64,000 bases of DNA, from contig OX637332.1 in NCBI GenBank assembly GCA_951799405.1, positions 19,473,001 through 19,537,000 of the forward strand, in the 5' to 3' direction. A model generated the notes under the pieces. That model saw only the letters and a program-made list of their open reading frames with translations. It made no database searches and had not been told where the DNA came from. The first letter of the stretch is position 1. Each line of letters opens with the position of its first letter. The position numbers and the translations under genes are program-made. This DNA is from Agapetus fuscipes (Eukaryota > Arthropoda > Insecta > Trichoptera > Glossosomatidae). Shown here piece after piece: positions 29,560 through 39,445 of the stretch.

Positions 29560-32068
29560 TATTGTCTCCAACAAAAGTGACTTTTTATATTTGTTAAAAA
29601 AATATAATATTTCAATAGCGGCCGTTTCGGAAACTTGGCTTAGTCCCGATCTGCATCTTCAGATCCCGGGATACCATGTCCTCCGTGACGACCGCTCTGA
29701 TGGCAGGGGTGGTTCAGCCCTTGTTATCAAATCTTCCCTCCCATTTTTTCCATTATCCATCACCGGCCTACCTAACAACTTCCAGGTAGTATCGGCAAAA
29801 ATCCTTGGCATAACTTTAATTTCCATGTACATATCTCCTCCATCAAACCGATCATCCGCATCAATCATTACAAACATAATGAACCAACTACCAAGCCCTT
29901 TTGTTTTGCTTGGGGACCTTAACGCTCATCATACCGTATGGGGCTCATCCTTTTGTGACTCCCTCGGTCACGAAATTTTTGATCTCATTGATCTCATCCC
30001 TCTCTGTTTATTAAATGAATCATGCCCTACCAGAATCTCTCCTCCCTCCCAAAATGCCAGTTCTGTAGATATATCACTATGTTCTCCAATATTAGCATCA
30101 TCCCTTACTTGGTCCATTCTAAGTGACCCACATGGTAGCGACCATTTCCCGATTTTGATAGATTTTCCTCCCAGAAAAGTCAATGAGCACATAAATAATA
30201 AAAAAACTACTAGAATCTTCAAAACTGACAAAGCTGACTGGGACGCTTTCTATCATTTCAATGAAACTGAGATTCCATCTTTCCCTCGTCCTTCTTCGAG
30301 GGATGCACTTATTAACTATGAAAAGTACACAGAATTACTCATTGAATCAGCAAATCATTCGATCCCTCTGAAAAAAAACAATCATCGAAAGTCTCATCCT
30401 CCTACTCCTTGGTGGGATCAAGAATGTGATAAAGTTGTAGCAGAGAGAAAAGTAGCATCAAAAATATACGCTGAAAATATGAATTTACATAACTATCTGA
30501 ACTTAAAAAATATTGCAGCTAGAACAAAACGCTTTTTGCGTGGAAAAAAGAAAAACGGCTGGAAAAATTTTTGTCACTCCATGTCCCCGGATACCAGTTC
30601 GTCTGAGGTCTGGAACATGGTGAGACGGTTTAGGTCTGCCTTCAACCCCATCAAAACAACCCCATCCTCCAAACAATGGTTATTAGAATTCGTTAACAAT
30701 ATTGCTCCTCTTTCCTCACCCTACATAGAGGAAATCCCAAAAAAATACTACCTAGCTGCACAAAATGACTTCCTAAGTATTCCATTTACAATTAACGAAC
30801 TTATGGCCGCTCTAGATAATTCTAAAGATTCCTGCCCAGGCTTAGACTGCATCCCTTACTCCTTCATCTCTACAAAATCACCAGCTTGCTTGAAATACTT
30901 TCTGGACTTAATTAACTGCTTCTTTGATACAGGTGAAATCCCAAAGTCTTGGAAAACCCAAATCATCATACCAATTCTTAAACCTAAAAAAGATCCCAAC
31001 AATGGCTCTTCCTACCGCCCCATCGCCTTATCTTCGTGTCTAGGTAAAATAGTGGAACGCCTAATTAAAAATAGAATCGAATGTTTCGTTGAATCCAATC
31101 AACTCCTCTCTCCGTCGCAATTCGGTTTCAGAAAATCTAAAGGCACTCTTGATGTATTATCGTCATTAGTAACGGATATTCAAATTTCCTTATCACAGAA
31201 TGACTCTCTAGTTGCTGTCTTCTTAGATATATCATCTGCTTATGATAATGTCTTATTACCTGTCCTTAGATCTAAAATGCTTAAATTGGGCATCTCTCCC
31301 CGCTTAACTCAGTTTACCGTTAATCTTTTACTTGCTAGAAACATAAAAATTCAACAACCGGGTTATCCCAATATGGAACGAACAATTTGGAAGGGCTTAC
31401 CGCAAGGATCTGTACTCAGCCCCATTTTGTACAATATATATACCTCAGATATGCACACTTACCTCTCTCCATCCTGCAAAATGTTGGAATATGCAGATGA
31501 TTTTGTTATTTACTCCTCTAATTCCAACATTAATACTGCTTGTTCGAACATAAACTTTTCAATAAAAAACATACAAACATGGTTTAACACCCACGGCTTA
31601 GAAATTACTCCATCCAAGAGCACTGCAGTACTCTTCACAAGGAGACGGAAATTTCATCCCATCCTTATTAATTTTAAATCTGATACAATCCCCATTTCTA
31701 AATGTGTTAAATTTTTGGGTCTCTTTTTGGATTCTAAATTAACTTGGGCAACGCATATCAATCACTTGGTTGACTGCTGTCTTGCAACACTAAACCCTCT
31801 CCGAGCCTTGTCAGGTGTTTGGTGGGGAGCACATCCCTCTACTCAAAAACTGCTTTATAATGCTCTCATTCGCAGTCGAATCGATTACGCTTCATTTCTC
31901 TATGGAACCGCCTCAAAAAATTTACTTAAAAAAATTGACAAAATTCAATTCCAAGGTCTAAGAATTATACTAGGTGCAATGAGATCATCCCCGACAAACA
32001 CCCTTCAGCTGGAAAGCTGCGAACCCCCCCTCAATCTTCGTCGTTCTTTCTGTCTAAAAAATTTCTAA
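29525..32068 (+). CDS. I-type LINE ORF2, endonuclease and RT
   Basis: Starts at ATG 29525 (MQERILQWNTRS). The apurinic-type endonuclease shows QWNTRS, VSETWL, LGDLNAHHTVWGSS and GSDHFPI, the expected catalytic Asn, Glu, Asp/Asn and SDH. RT motifs follow: FGFRKSKGTLD, VFLDISSAYDNV, LPQGSVLSPILYNIY, the catalytic EYADDFVIYSS and KFLGLFLDSKLTW. The frame stops at 32068, but the + strand frame 1 is open across this point (SKKFLIKTFSLSHRLID) and continues into RNase H. A one-base indel between about 32040 and 32066 has therefore split a single polyprotein. All catalytic residues visible here are intact. Confidence 0.9.
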   Translation: MQERILQWNTRSIVSNKSDFLYLLKKYNISIAAVSETWLSPDLHLQIPGYHVLRDDRSDGRGGSALVIKSSLPFFPLSITGLPNNFQVVSAKILGITLISMYISPPSNRSSASIITNIMNQLPSPFVLLGDLNAHHTVWGSSFCDSLGHEIFDLIDLIPLCLLNESCPTRISPPSQNASSVDISLCSPILASSLTWSILSDPHGSDHFPILIDFPPRKVNEHINNKKTTRIFKTDKADWDAFYHFNETEIPSFPRPSSRDALINYEKYTELLIESANHSIPLKKNNHRKSHPPTPWWDQECDKVVAERKVASKIYAENMNLHNYLNLKNIAARTKRFLRGKKKNGWKNFCHSMSPDTSSSEVWNMVRRFRSAFNPIKTTPSSKQWLLEFVNNIAPLSSPYIEEIPKKYYLAAQNDFLSIPFTINELMAALDNSKDSCPGLDCIPYSFISTKSPACLKYFLDLINCFFDTGEIPKSWKTQIIIPILKPKKDPNNGSSYRPIALSSCLGKIVERLIKNRIECFVESNQLLSPSQFGFRKSKGTLDVLSSLVTDIQISLSQNDSLVAVFLDISSAYDNVLLPVLRSKMLKLGISPRLTQFTVNLLLARNIKIQQPGYPNMERTIWKGLPQGSVLSPILYNIYTSDMHTYLSPSCKMLEYADDFVIYSSNSNINTACSNINFSIKNIQTWFNTHGLEITPSKSTAVLFTRRRKFHPILINFKSDTIPISKCVKFLGLFLDSKLTWATHINHLVDCCLATLNPLRALSGVWWGAHPSTQKLLYNALIRSRIDYASFLYGTASKNLLKKIDKIQFQGLRIILGAMRSSPTNTLQLESCEPPLNLRRSFCLKNF

Positions 32069-32071
32069 TTA

Positions 32072-33240
32072 AAACTTTCTCCCTATCACATAGGCTCATA
32101 GATTCCTTAAACATTTTGTCTAAGTACTGTATTGAAAACTCGTATTGGAAACATAAACATATACCAATCTTAGTTAGCTGCTTAACGGCGCTTCAAAATT
32201 ATTTTAGTTGCATCAATCGCACCAATATTCTACCCTTATTTTTAAGCCCTTTTGAACACATCACTTTTCTCCCCTCAGTCAATACAAACACAGGACTTGT
32301 AAAAACGGATCACCCACCGCAGGAGCAAAATTTTCAGAATTTAATAGAAAACAAATGGAAAGATTGGACATCCCTCTTTACGGATGGCTCCAAAACACCA
32401 AATTCATCGGCCGTTGGTGCAGCTTTTTACTGTCCAAGTCAATCAATTGTCTATAAATTTAAGTTACCTGCAACGGCAACGATTTTCTCTGCAGAGGCAT
32501 ATGCCATCCTGGAATCTCTCAAATTCATCAATCACACAACTATTTCTCAAAATTTTGTTATATTCTCAGACTCCCTAAGTGTCCTGCAGAATATTCTATC
32601 CTTCCCTTTTAAACGCCCTCCAATTTCAATTATACTCAAAATTAGATCCCTCCTTTGCAGCCTCTCGCATTCGGGAAAGAGCGTGGATCTGGTTTGGATT
32701 CCCAGCCACAGTGGAATTGTGGGTAACGAAGTGGTAGATGGCTTTGCCAAAGAAGCTATCCTGACCGGTATCCCCGGCCTTCCGTTTCTCTCCCCTATGG
32801 ACCTTATTCCATCATTTAAGCACTCTCTTCGAAATGAATGGAGTGAGTTATGGTCATCCACATGTTCAACAAAGGGAAAGTGGTACGCTGGCATCCAGCC
32901 ATCTCTTCCTAATTCCCCATGGTTTTGCAATTATTCTATTAATAAACAACAAATTTCTACCCTTTGTCGCATAAGAATTGGCCATTGTTGCTCTCCAGCT
33001 CACCTTTTTAAAATTAATGTTGTTGATTCTCCATTTTGCGACTGTAAAACCGAAATAGGCGATTTAGACCACATTTTCTTTAACTGCTCTCACCATTTAT
33101 ATCAATTGTATTTTCTTTTTCTAAGAACTGGCGTCTCCATTCAATATCCTGTTAATGTTTCCTATCTTTTATCCCTAAATTTGAAATCCATTAACCTTCT
33201 GTTTCTAAAATTTATTTCCCACAACAATATAAAATTATAA
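32072..33240 (+). CDS. I-type LINE ORF2 C-terminal part, RNase H
   Basis: Continuation of ORF2 after the frameshift. RNase H motifs are complete: LFTDGSKT (Asp), IFSAEAYAILESL (Glu), VIFSDSLSVLQ (Asp) and WIPSHSGIVGNEVVDGFAKE (His, Asp). The C-terminus carries a zinc-finger-like ending, CDCKTEIGDLDHIFFNCSHH, common behind the RNase H in this group. RNase H removes template RNA during target-primed reverse transcription. No initiator is needed here; the frame is already open at 32041. Stop at 33238-33240, then a ~240-bp 3'UTR. Confidence 0.88.
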
Positions 33241-33479
33241 TTTACTTTACCCAAAAAAACTCCTTAGTTAATTTTCTTTAATTCCCTCAAATAATGTTTT
33301 ACAAGCGTTTTTTTGTTTTTTGTTTTTACTCTTTTTGCTTTTTATTATTGCTTAAAATCAAATGTGTGTATCGTGACCATTGAAGCGTATCCTTTTCCCA
33401 TCATCCAAAATCCCCACTCAGTATACTTGACACTGGCGCCCCTGCTCTCCGCGGGATTCGCCAAACAGAAGAAGAAGAA

Positions 33480-33553
33480 GAAATACTCGGAATATTACCT
33501 GACACTGGCGCCCCCGCTGTACGTGGGAATTCGCCAAGAGGAAGAAGAGGATT
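33480..33553 (+). repeat. Second 3' end of the same I-type family
   Basis: After the 3' target duplication, 'cctgacactggcgcccccgc' and 'gggaattcgccaagaggaag' repeat the element's own terminal ~50 bp (33426-33480: 'gacactggcgcccctgctct'). The intact element thus inserted immediately upstream of an older, extremely truncated 3' end of its own family. Confidence 0.85.
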
Positions 33554-33599
33554 AATTGCTTCACTATTTTGAACTAATGTTATTTTTTCCTTCTTTTTT

Positions 33600-34330
33600 A
33601 TACATCTCTCATTTTCTCAAACAATTATAGAAAACATAAATTTTTACAAAATTAAAAAAAATTTTTTTGAAAAAATTATTATAAAGCACCGTTTACACGA
33701 CCTGAAATTTTAAATCGAAAATATTACAAAAACCCATTAAAATGCAAGATATTTCAATTTTTTTTAGATTTAATAAAAAGAACAAGTTTGTCACTACAAT
33801 TCATAACGAAAGTTTTTTTTTTTTTTTTGAAAATTCAAGATGGCTTCCAAAGAGATGAAAATTTTAAATGCGATTTTCTCAAAAACGGCTCCAACGATTT
33901 TTCTAAAATTTTTTGTGAACTCGTTAATAAAATAGTGCTATCTACTGATAATAATCATTGCTTCATCATGATCTCAATTTAGGGAGTTGTCATACAAAAG
34001 AAAAAAGAAAATGAAAAATCCTCGGCAGTTAGAGGGTTAATAAAAAAATAATCTGGCACAAATGTAAAACAATAATAATAACGTTTATATTACCATCATT
34101 ATTTTTTCCGAAAAGTGAATTAGAAGTATAGCCGCCATACAAAGTGAAAAATTTCCATACAAAATGTATTAACAATTTTCTTGGTAGTCAAAGGGTTAAA
34201 ATAAGATAAAAGGCTGCGATCCTTAAAATTTTATATAAACCAATTATTAATCAGTCGTTACGTTTTCAAAATATAACTAAAAACTTTACCCACCATACAA
34301 AGTCCTAGTTTGCATACAAAAGGGTTCAAT
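33600..34330 (+). repeat. Dispersed repeat G, copy 1 right part
   Basis: 'aaagcaccgtttacacgacc', 'gaaaattcaagatggcttcc' and 'gcgattttctcaaaaacggc' match 52040-52280 reversed, in the order expected after 27560. The outer boundary is uncertain. Confidence 0.7.
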
Positions 34331-34341
34331 GACCATCTATA

Positions 34342-34599
34342 ATAATCTAGATTCTAAAATCTAAGTTGCAAATATATATTAAAATTAAAAACTCATATCA
34401 AATGCATGCCCAGAAACAGACACGTGTAAATTCGCGCTTAAAAACGCTGAATGTGTACTTACAATTTAAAACCAAATCTTAAATGAACATAAAACCTGCA
34501 ACTCTTGCCGACTTTCCTTGAAACAGGGGTGACATTAACAAAGTAAATTATTTTTTACACTATGGGTGGTCAGCTTTATACCAACCTATAAGTCAAGGA
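34342..34599 (-). repeat. Repeat A copy
   Basis: Diverged full reverse copy ending 'ccaacctataagtcaaggat'. Confidence 0.88.
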
Positions 34600-34606
34600 T
34601 CTTTCT

Positions 34607-34700
34607 TGTGTAATTGGCGCTTTTTCCAGAGAAGACCAACCTCGCAGAGGGCTCTTGAGGTGTGATTCACAAAAAACGGCGCTCAACAAATAAATCAACC
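34607..34700 (+). repeat. SINE-B tail
   Basis: 'gagaagaccaacctcgcaga', 'gggctcttgaggtgtgattc', 'aacggcgctcaacaaataaa': the 3' end of SINE-B without head. Confidence 0.82.
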
Positions 34701-34932
34701 AAATATGTCTATTCATTTAAGTAATTATATGGCTATATCCATATTGTACGAGTATGCAGGTACACACCGCGGTGGAATAAAATTGATTTATAATTGATAT
34801 ATTATATTTTTTATTGAAACGGCATAAGCCGGTAGATGATTCTAGCTTTACATACGTCATACAGTGGATTAATTTTTGCAAGAAAGTCGAGTACAGATTC
34901 TGTGCAATTTATTATTATTTTTATTTTGACGT
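34701..34932 (+). repeat. Dispersed repeat H, copy 1
   Basis: 'attgtacgagtatgcaggta', 'cacaccgcggtgg', 'acggcataagccggtagatg' and 'gcaagaaagtcgagtacaga' match 44850-45056 inverted. In both places a SINE-B tail adjoins on the same side, so the unit was duplicated with it. Confidence 0.8.
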
Positions 34933-35590
34933 AAAAAACGACAGGCGTCAGATAATATTTTTAACAAAATATAGCGTGACATCAGGACGCAGCGACAGAG
35001 CGTCGCAAATTGATAGCGCGTTTGCTCTGTTTAACAGATATAGACAATTATAAATGTTTAGTACAGGTAGTAGGCTTAGTAGGACGTTTTAATGCCTTAG
35101 CGCGCGTTAAAAACGCTTTCTGTTTGACAAAGCCTTAACTCGGTTTTGGCAAAAAAAACGTGAAGACATCTTCCAGCCCAAGTGGAATGGCTGCTGGATA
35201 GAAGTACAAGTACAAACGAATCGAGGAAACGGATATTTTGTAGAGAACTTGATAGTATTGGTATTTATCATTAGAGGTACACAGCGTGTAGCGCTGTTCA
35301 GGATTTCCCTACCGCTGACAGTCACGGCTAGGTAATAATAACGGGGAGGACTGCCGCGGGTGATTTCCCTCAGGAGTTCATACTTGTTTTCTACCAGTCT
35401 GCCGACTAATCAATGCTGATGAAGGCACAAAAACTTCCCTATTTTATACATACACTTATACATCCCTTTCCATTTTTACTACATTATGGATGAATATTGA
35501 AACAATTGTACCATCTTGCTTCTCGTGTATAAGTTTTCATCGTAATAAAAATCGGATATTTTAATTTTACAACGAGCTGCATGCATGCAT
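34933..35590. other. No gene recognised
   Basis: 35100-35400 is less AT-rich than its flanks but every frame contains stops. No repeat match within the window. Confidence 0.4.
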
Positions 35591-35850
35591 TCTAAATCTA
35601 AATCTAAATCTAAGCTGCAAATATATGTATCATTTGAGATTCATATTAAATGCATTCCCACAAGCAGACATGCATAATTTGCGCTTACACATGCCGCATG
35701 TGGACCTATAATATAAAAAAACCCAATCTCAAATGAACATAAGCCCTGCAACTCTTGCCGACCTTCACTGAAGCAGGGGTGACATTGGAAAAGTGAACCA
35801 TTTTTTACAGTATGGGTGGTCAGCCGCATACCAACCTATCAGTCAAGGAA
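35591..35850 (-). repeat. Repeat A copy
   Basis: Full reverse copy with a long tail of AAATCT units (35591-35612) and intact 5' end 'ccaacctatcagtcaaggaa'. Confidence 0.92.
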
Positions 35851-37603
35851 TTGCATTAACATAGATAAATCTGTGACAAAACACGGACGGCAAATTTGTG
35901 CCGACTCCATTATCCTTTTTATAGCCAATCGTGTATTTTTGAGTAACATCTCACACCGTGAGCAAAAGGCAAACAAAATGACTTCGCACAAAATTTTAAG
36001 TTCGATTTTTTTGTTGGAAGGCAAATGTCACAGTTCTTTGTGACTACAGTTCCTAACTATCAATAAAATATATCTGCTCGCTTTTTTCCTACAATCTTTC
36101 TTCTGTTAAAACCATCGAATGCCCATGCTCTTTTAAAATATTAGCGTTGGGGCATGCGTTAGAGACGACACGATTCGGTGGTATGTAGAATCATTCATAA
36201 TCGCAAAAAAACAAACGCCATTGCGGAACAAAAGCTATTTTATGTAACAAATAAAAGGATGCTCAAAAATAATACAAATTTGAGCTGTTTATACATCTTT
36301 TTGAAAGATTACTACGTTAAAGTAGATTCCGTGCTTACATCGTTTGTTTAAACAGCTTTCAAATGAGCTGATTCAAGTCTATAGAATTTTAAATGATTAA
36401 TATTACACAGAGCAAAAGCGTTGATAATACGCCTTTGCGCTAGATTTTCATTAAAATCTGAAGTTAGATTATTTTCCCTCCATACGCTGGCTTTGCAATG
36501 CTAGAAGATAGTTTCAAGCAAAGAAAATCAAAGTGAATTTTTAAGAAGGCACCTACCTACTTGACTTCAAAAAACGCATTATCTTTATCTTTTGGTACAC
36601 CTCATTTAAAATTAAGACTCATCTGACGACAAAAAACCTTTTAAGTTTTTTAAAACTCTTGATGAAATATTCCCTTCTCTAAATAAAAGCAATTCACAGA
36701 GCAAGTAAGCTCCTTTACTAACTGAGTTTTCATTATTTTTTCAAACTTTGACGAGTAAACAGAATTTTCTTCAAGACGCTCGTTTTAAAAATGTAGAAAC
36801 ATGTTGCAAACATACAACAGCTAATTTATTTTGATTATATGTGTACTCTCGTTTAGATAAGAAAATCATGCATGCTATTTTTGTACACTTATACTATCAC
36901 AAAATTAACATGAAATATACGAGGATTGTTTAAATATGATAGTATTCACAGAAACTACAAAAATAAGCATTGATATCAAATTTTTAAATGAAAAATGTAT
37001 GTCTTGTTTTCAAATATATTTTTTTAGGAAGAACATTTATATAATTTTGATTGTCTAGTTTGTGGGAATATTTTTTTCATCGGATTTCAAAAGTCGAATG
37101 TCAGTCAAGATTGTCCAACCTATAATCTCGTCAACTTATAAAGCAATCAACTAGTTCGATCACTTTCCAACCTTTCATTATGTTACAATGACGAGAGCTG
37201 CAGCAATTACTGTAAAAATACTTTTTTCCTTCCGCTTTTTTTTTTAAATATAATATTTAAATAAAGGAACATCTTACCAGATATTTGTATAGAAAAATAA
37301 CCGGTTTTCTAAGATGTCTCTTTTTTGATAAAACTATTATAAATGAACAACAAAAATATCATCTATAACAAATGTATAAAAAATAACTAAGCGATGGGGA
37401 TTTTAATTCATCAACTACGAACATGCTTCTATCATTCTTTTACCATATAATGAAACAAATACAACAACCTGGCATGGTCTTGGCCTCTTTGATCAACTCC
37501 TACAAATGCTGTCTATCCAAAGTCTTTCTTTTTCAGCCCTAAATCTTAGGCAGCTAGCTCTGGGTCAAACATGACAAACGACCTCAAATTTACAAAAATT
37601 ATT
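35851..37603. other. No gene recognised
   Basis: Long AT-rich interval with no frame above about 75 codons that looks coding and no repeat shared within the window. Confidence 0.45.
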
Positions 37604-37851
37604 CCTTGACTTATAGGTTGGTATGAGGCTGACCACCCATACTGTAAAAAATGGTTCACTTTGCCAATGTCACCCCTGTTTCAGGGAAGGTCGGCAAAAG
37701 TTGTGGGGCTTATGTTCATTTGAGGTTTGGATTTTATTTGGAAGTACACATTCAGCATTTGTAAGCGCGAACTACACTTGTTGGTTTGTGGGCATACATC
37801 TGAGAGCTTTAAATGAATATATCCTTGCAACTTAGATTATAGATTATAGAT
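37604..37851 (+). repeat. Repeat A copy, subfamily 2
   Basis: Full forward copy from 'ccttgacttataggttgg' to 'cttagattatagattataga', nearly identical to 13141-13380. It ends directly against a truncated LINE. Confidence 0.93.
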
Positions 37852-39036
37852 TGCAAAATAGAAGGTTCTATGTTGAATTCCAGAATACGAAAAGCAGATG
37901 GAGGAAACAAAAGAATGAACTGCCTCAAGGAAGCGTTTTGGCCCCTATCCTAATAAATATATATAAGAACGACCAACTACTACCATCAGGCACACAATCC
38001 TTTATATATGCGGACGATGTCGGACTGGCAACTGACAATACATCGTTTGATGAAGTTGACCATACTTTAGAAAAAGGACTGAATCTGTTGTCCAAATACT
38101 ACAAAGAAAACTACCTTAAACCTAACCCATCAAAAACCCAGGTCTCCTACTTCCATCTAAAGAATAAGTTTGCATCAAGGAAACCAGTAATCAGATGGGA
38201 AGACCAAGTGCTGCCTCCCAGCGATAACCCCAAATACCTGTGAGTTACCCTTGACCGGTCGCTCATATATAGAGCCCACTGCACCAACACAAAAATGAAA
38301 GTGGCTACCCGTAATAATCTACTCCGAAAATTCGTAGGCACCAACTGGGGTGCGCAGCCACAAGTAATACGTGTAAATGCAATGGCTCTGTGCTTCTCAG
38401 CCGGAGAGTACGCAGCCCCGGTATGGGAGCGCTCCGCACATGCGAAGCAAGTTGATGTCGCGCTGAATGATACCTGCCGTATTGTATCAGGATGCCTCAA
38501 GCCAACGCCCACGGGGAAGTTATATCCTCTTGCAGGCATAGCCCCACCCCACATCAGACGCAAGGTGGCTTCGAGAGTCGAGAGAGAGGCAGAAGGCTCT
38601 AACGTGCACACAGCACTGCATTTACGGAAATGGCATTTCATCACAGCAGCGCCTGAAGTCGAGACACAGCTTCCTTAGTTCCGTGCAGCTCTTGTCTACG
38701 GATCCAGTGGCGGAGAGATTGCGAATGTGGAAAGAGCAATGCCCTGAGAGCTTTGTGCAGCCTGCAGAGAGCCTACCCCCAAGAAAGAACCTCGAGTGGC
38801 CCGTGTGGAAATCTGTGAACAGATTGAGGACCAATGTTGGAAGATCCCGGGCCAACATGTTGACCTGGGGATTTCTGGGACGGGAGGACTCTACACTATA
38901 TGAGTGTGGAGCTCAGCAAACTATGGAGCACCTGCGGTGTTGTCCTTCCTGTCCGACAAGCTGCTCCGTGGATGATCTCTTTGCGAGAAACCAAAGAGCT
39001 GTAGACATTGCTCGTTACTGGGCCAATACGGTGTGA
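37852..39036 (+). pseudogene. LINE RT fragment (non-LTR), broken
   Basis: The first frame (37851-38243) has ELPQGSVLAPILINIY and SFIYADDVGLATDNTSFDEV, RT motifs with an intact YADD, followed by YYKENYLKPNPSKTQVSYFH. After a stop at 38242 the protein continues as KVATRNNLLRKFVGTNWGAQ, GCLKPTPTGKLYPLAGIAPP and, after a further break near 38680, VNRLRTNVGRSRANMLTWGF and CGAQQTMEHLRCCPSCP. This order is typical of the thumb and C-terminus of a widely spread LINE lineage. The endonuclease and finger regions are missing (5' truncation). Two or more lesions. Confidence 0.82.
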
Positions 39037-39309
39037 AGCTGACACGAAGAAGAAGCTCTGGGTCTTCTCAGTGTCGTTTTATTTTTACTCCAAATATATT
39101 AATTATTTTTCACTTATCGGACATGACTGCGTGGGGAGCTACATCAAAAAAATATTTTGTTTGTATAATATGATAGGTACCTCAAGCTCAAAGCAAGCAA
39201 TTTAATCTCTCAAAATAAAGTAGAAATGAAAAATAAATTTATGGATGCGAGATTTCACTGTTATCACGAAAACATTTTTTTCTTAGAATATACCACAATT
39301 TAGTTTGTT

Positions 39310-39317
39310 TATAAAAG
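39310..39317 (+). promoter_or_regulatory. TATA box of the protease homologue
   Basis: TATAAAAG lies about 30 bp before an initiator-like CACATT at 39339-39344 and 78 bp before the ATG, giving a 5'UTR of roughly 47 nt. Confidence 0.55.
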
Positions 39318-39387
39318 AGTTCATCTAGGTAACAAAGCCACATTTAAGCAGTCGATTGAGAAGAACGTTGATTATTTTTGTAACAAA

Positions 39388-39445
39388 ATGTTTAAAATTC
39401 ACGTAGCTTATTTTTGCATATTGCTGTTTACATACACATACCCAG
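39388..39445 (+). CDS. Serine protease homologue, exon 1 (signal peptide)
   Basis: ATG at 39388 with aaaATG context; encodes MFKIHVAYFCILLFTYTYP and one base of the next codon, ending at CAG|GTAAT. Phase 1 matches exon 2 exactly (G+CA = Ala). The 20-residue apolar N-terminus is a signal peptide, so the product is secreted. The exon is too short to stand out by length, but the splice phase and TATA context support it. Confidence 0.85.

Larger units (their letters stand above)
27981..33480 (+). mobile_element. Near-intact I-type non-LTR retrotransposon
   Basis: A ~5.5-kb element flanked by direct repeats gaaatactcggaat at 27967-27980 and 33480-33493, the expected target duplication. It holds a gag-like ORF1, an overlapping ORF2 with endonuclease, RT and RNase H, and a (GAA)n 3' tail at 33469-33480. 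An RNase H behind the RT is a mark of the I group. The only coding lesion I see is one frameshift near 32050. AGACAT at about +29 from the 5' end fits the DPE-type internal promoters used by such LINEs (inference). Confidence 0.92.

Noticed and set aside
35107..35325. Possible exon in the GC-richer segment near 35.2 kb
   Set aside because: Frames are short with no splice-bounded continuity and no recognised domain.
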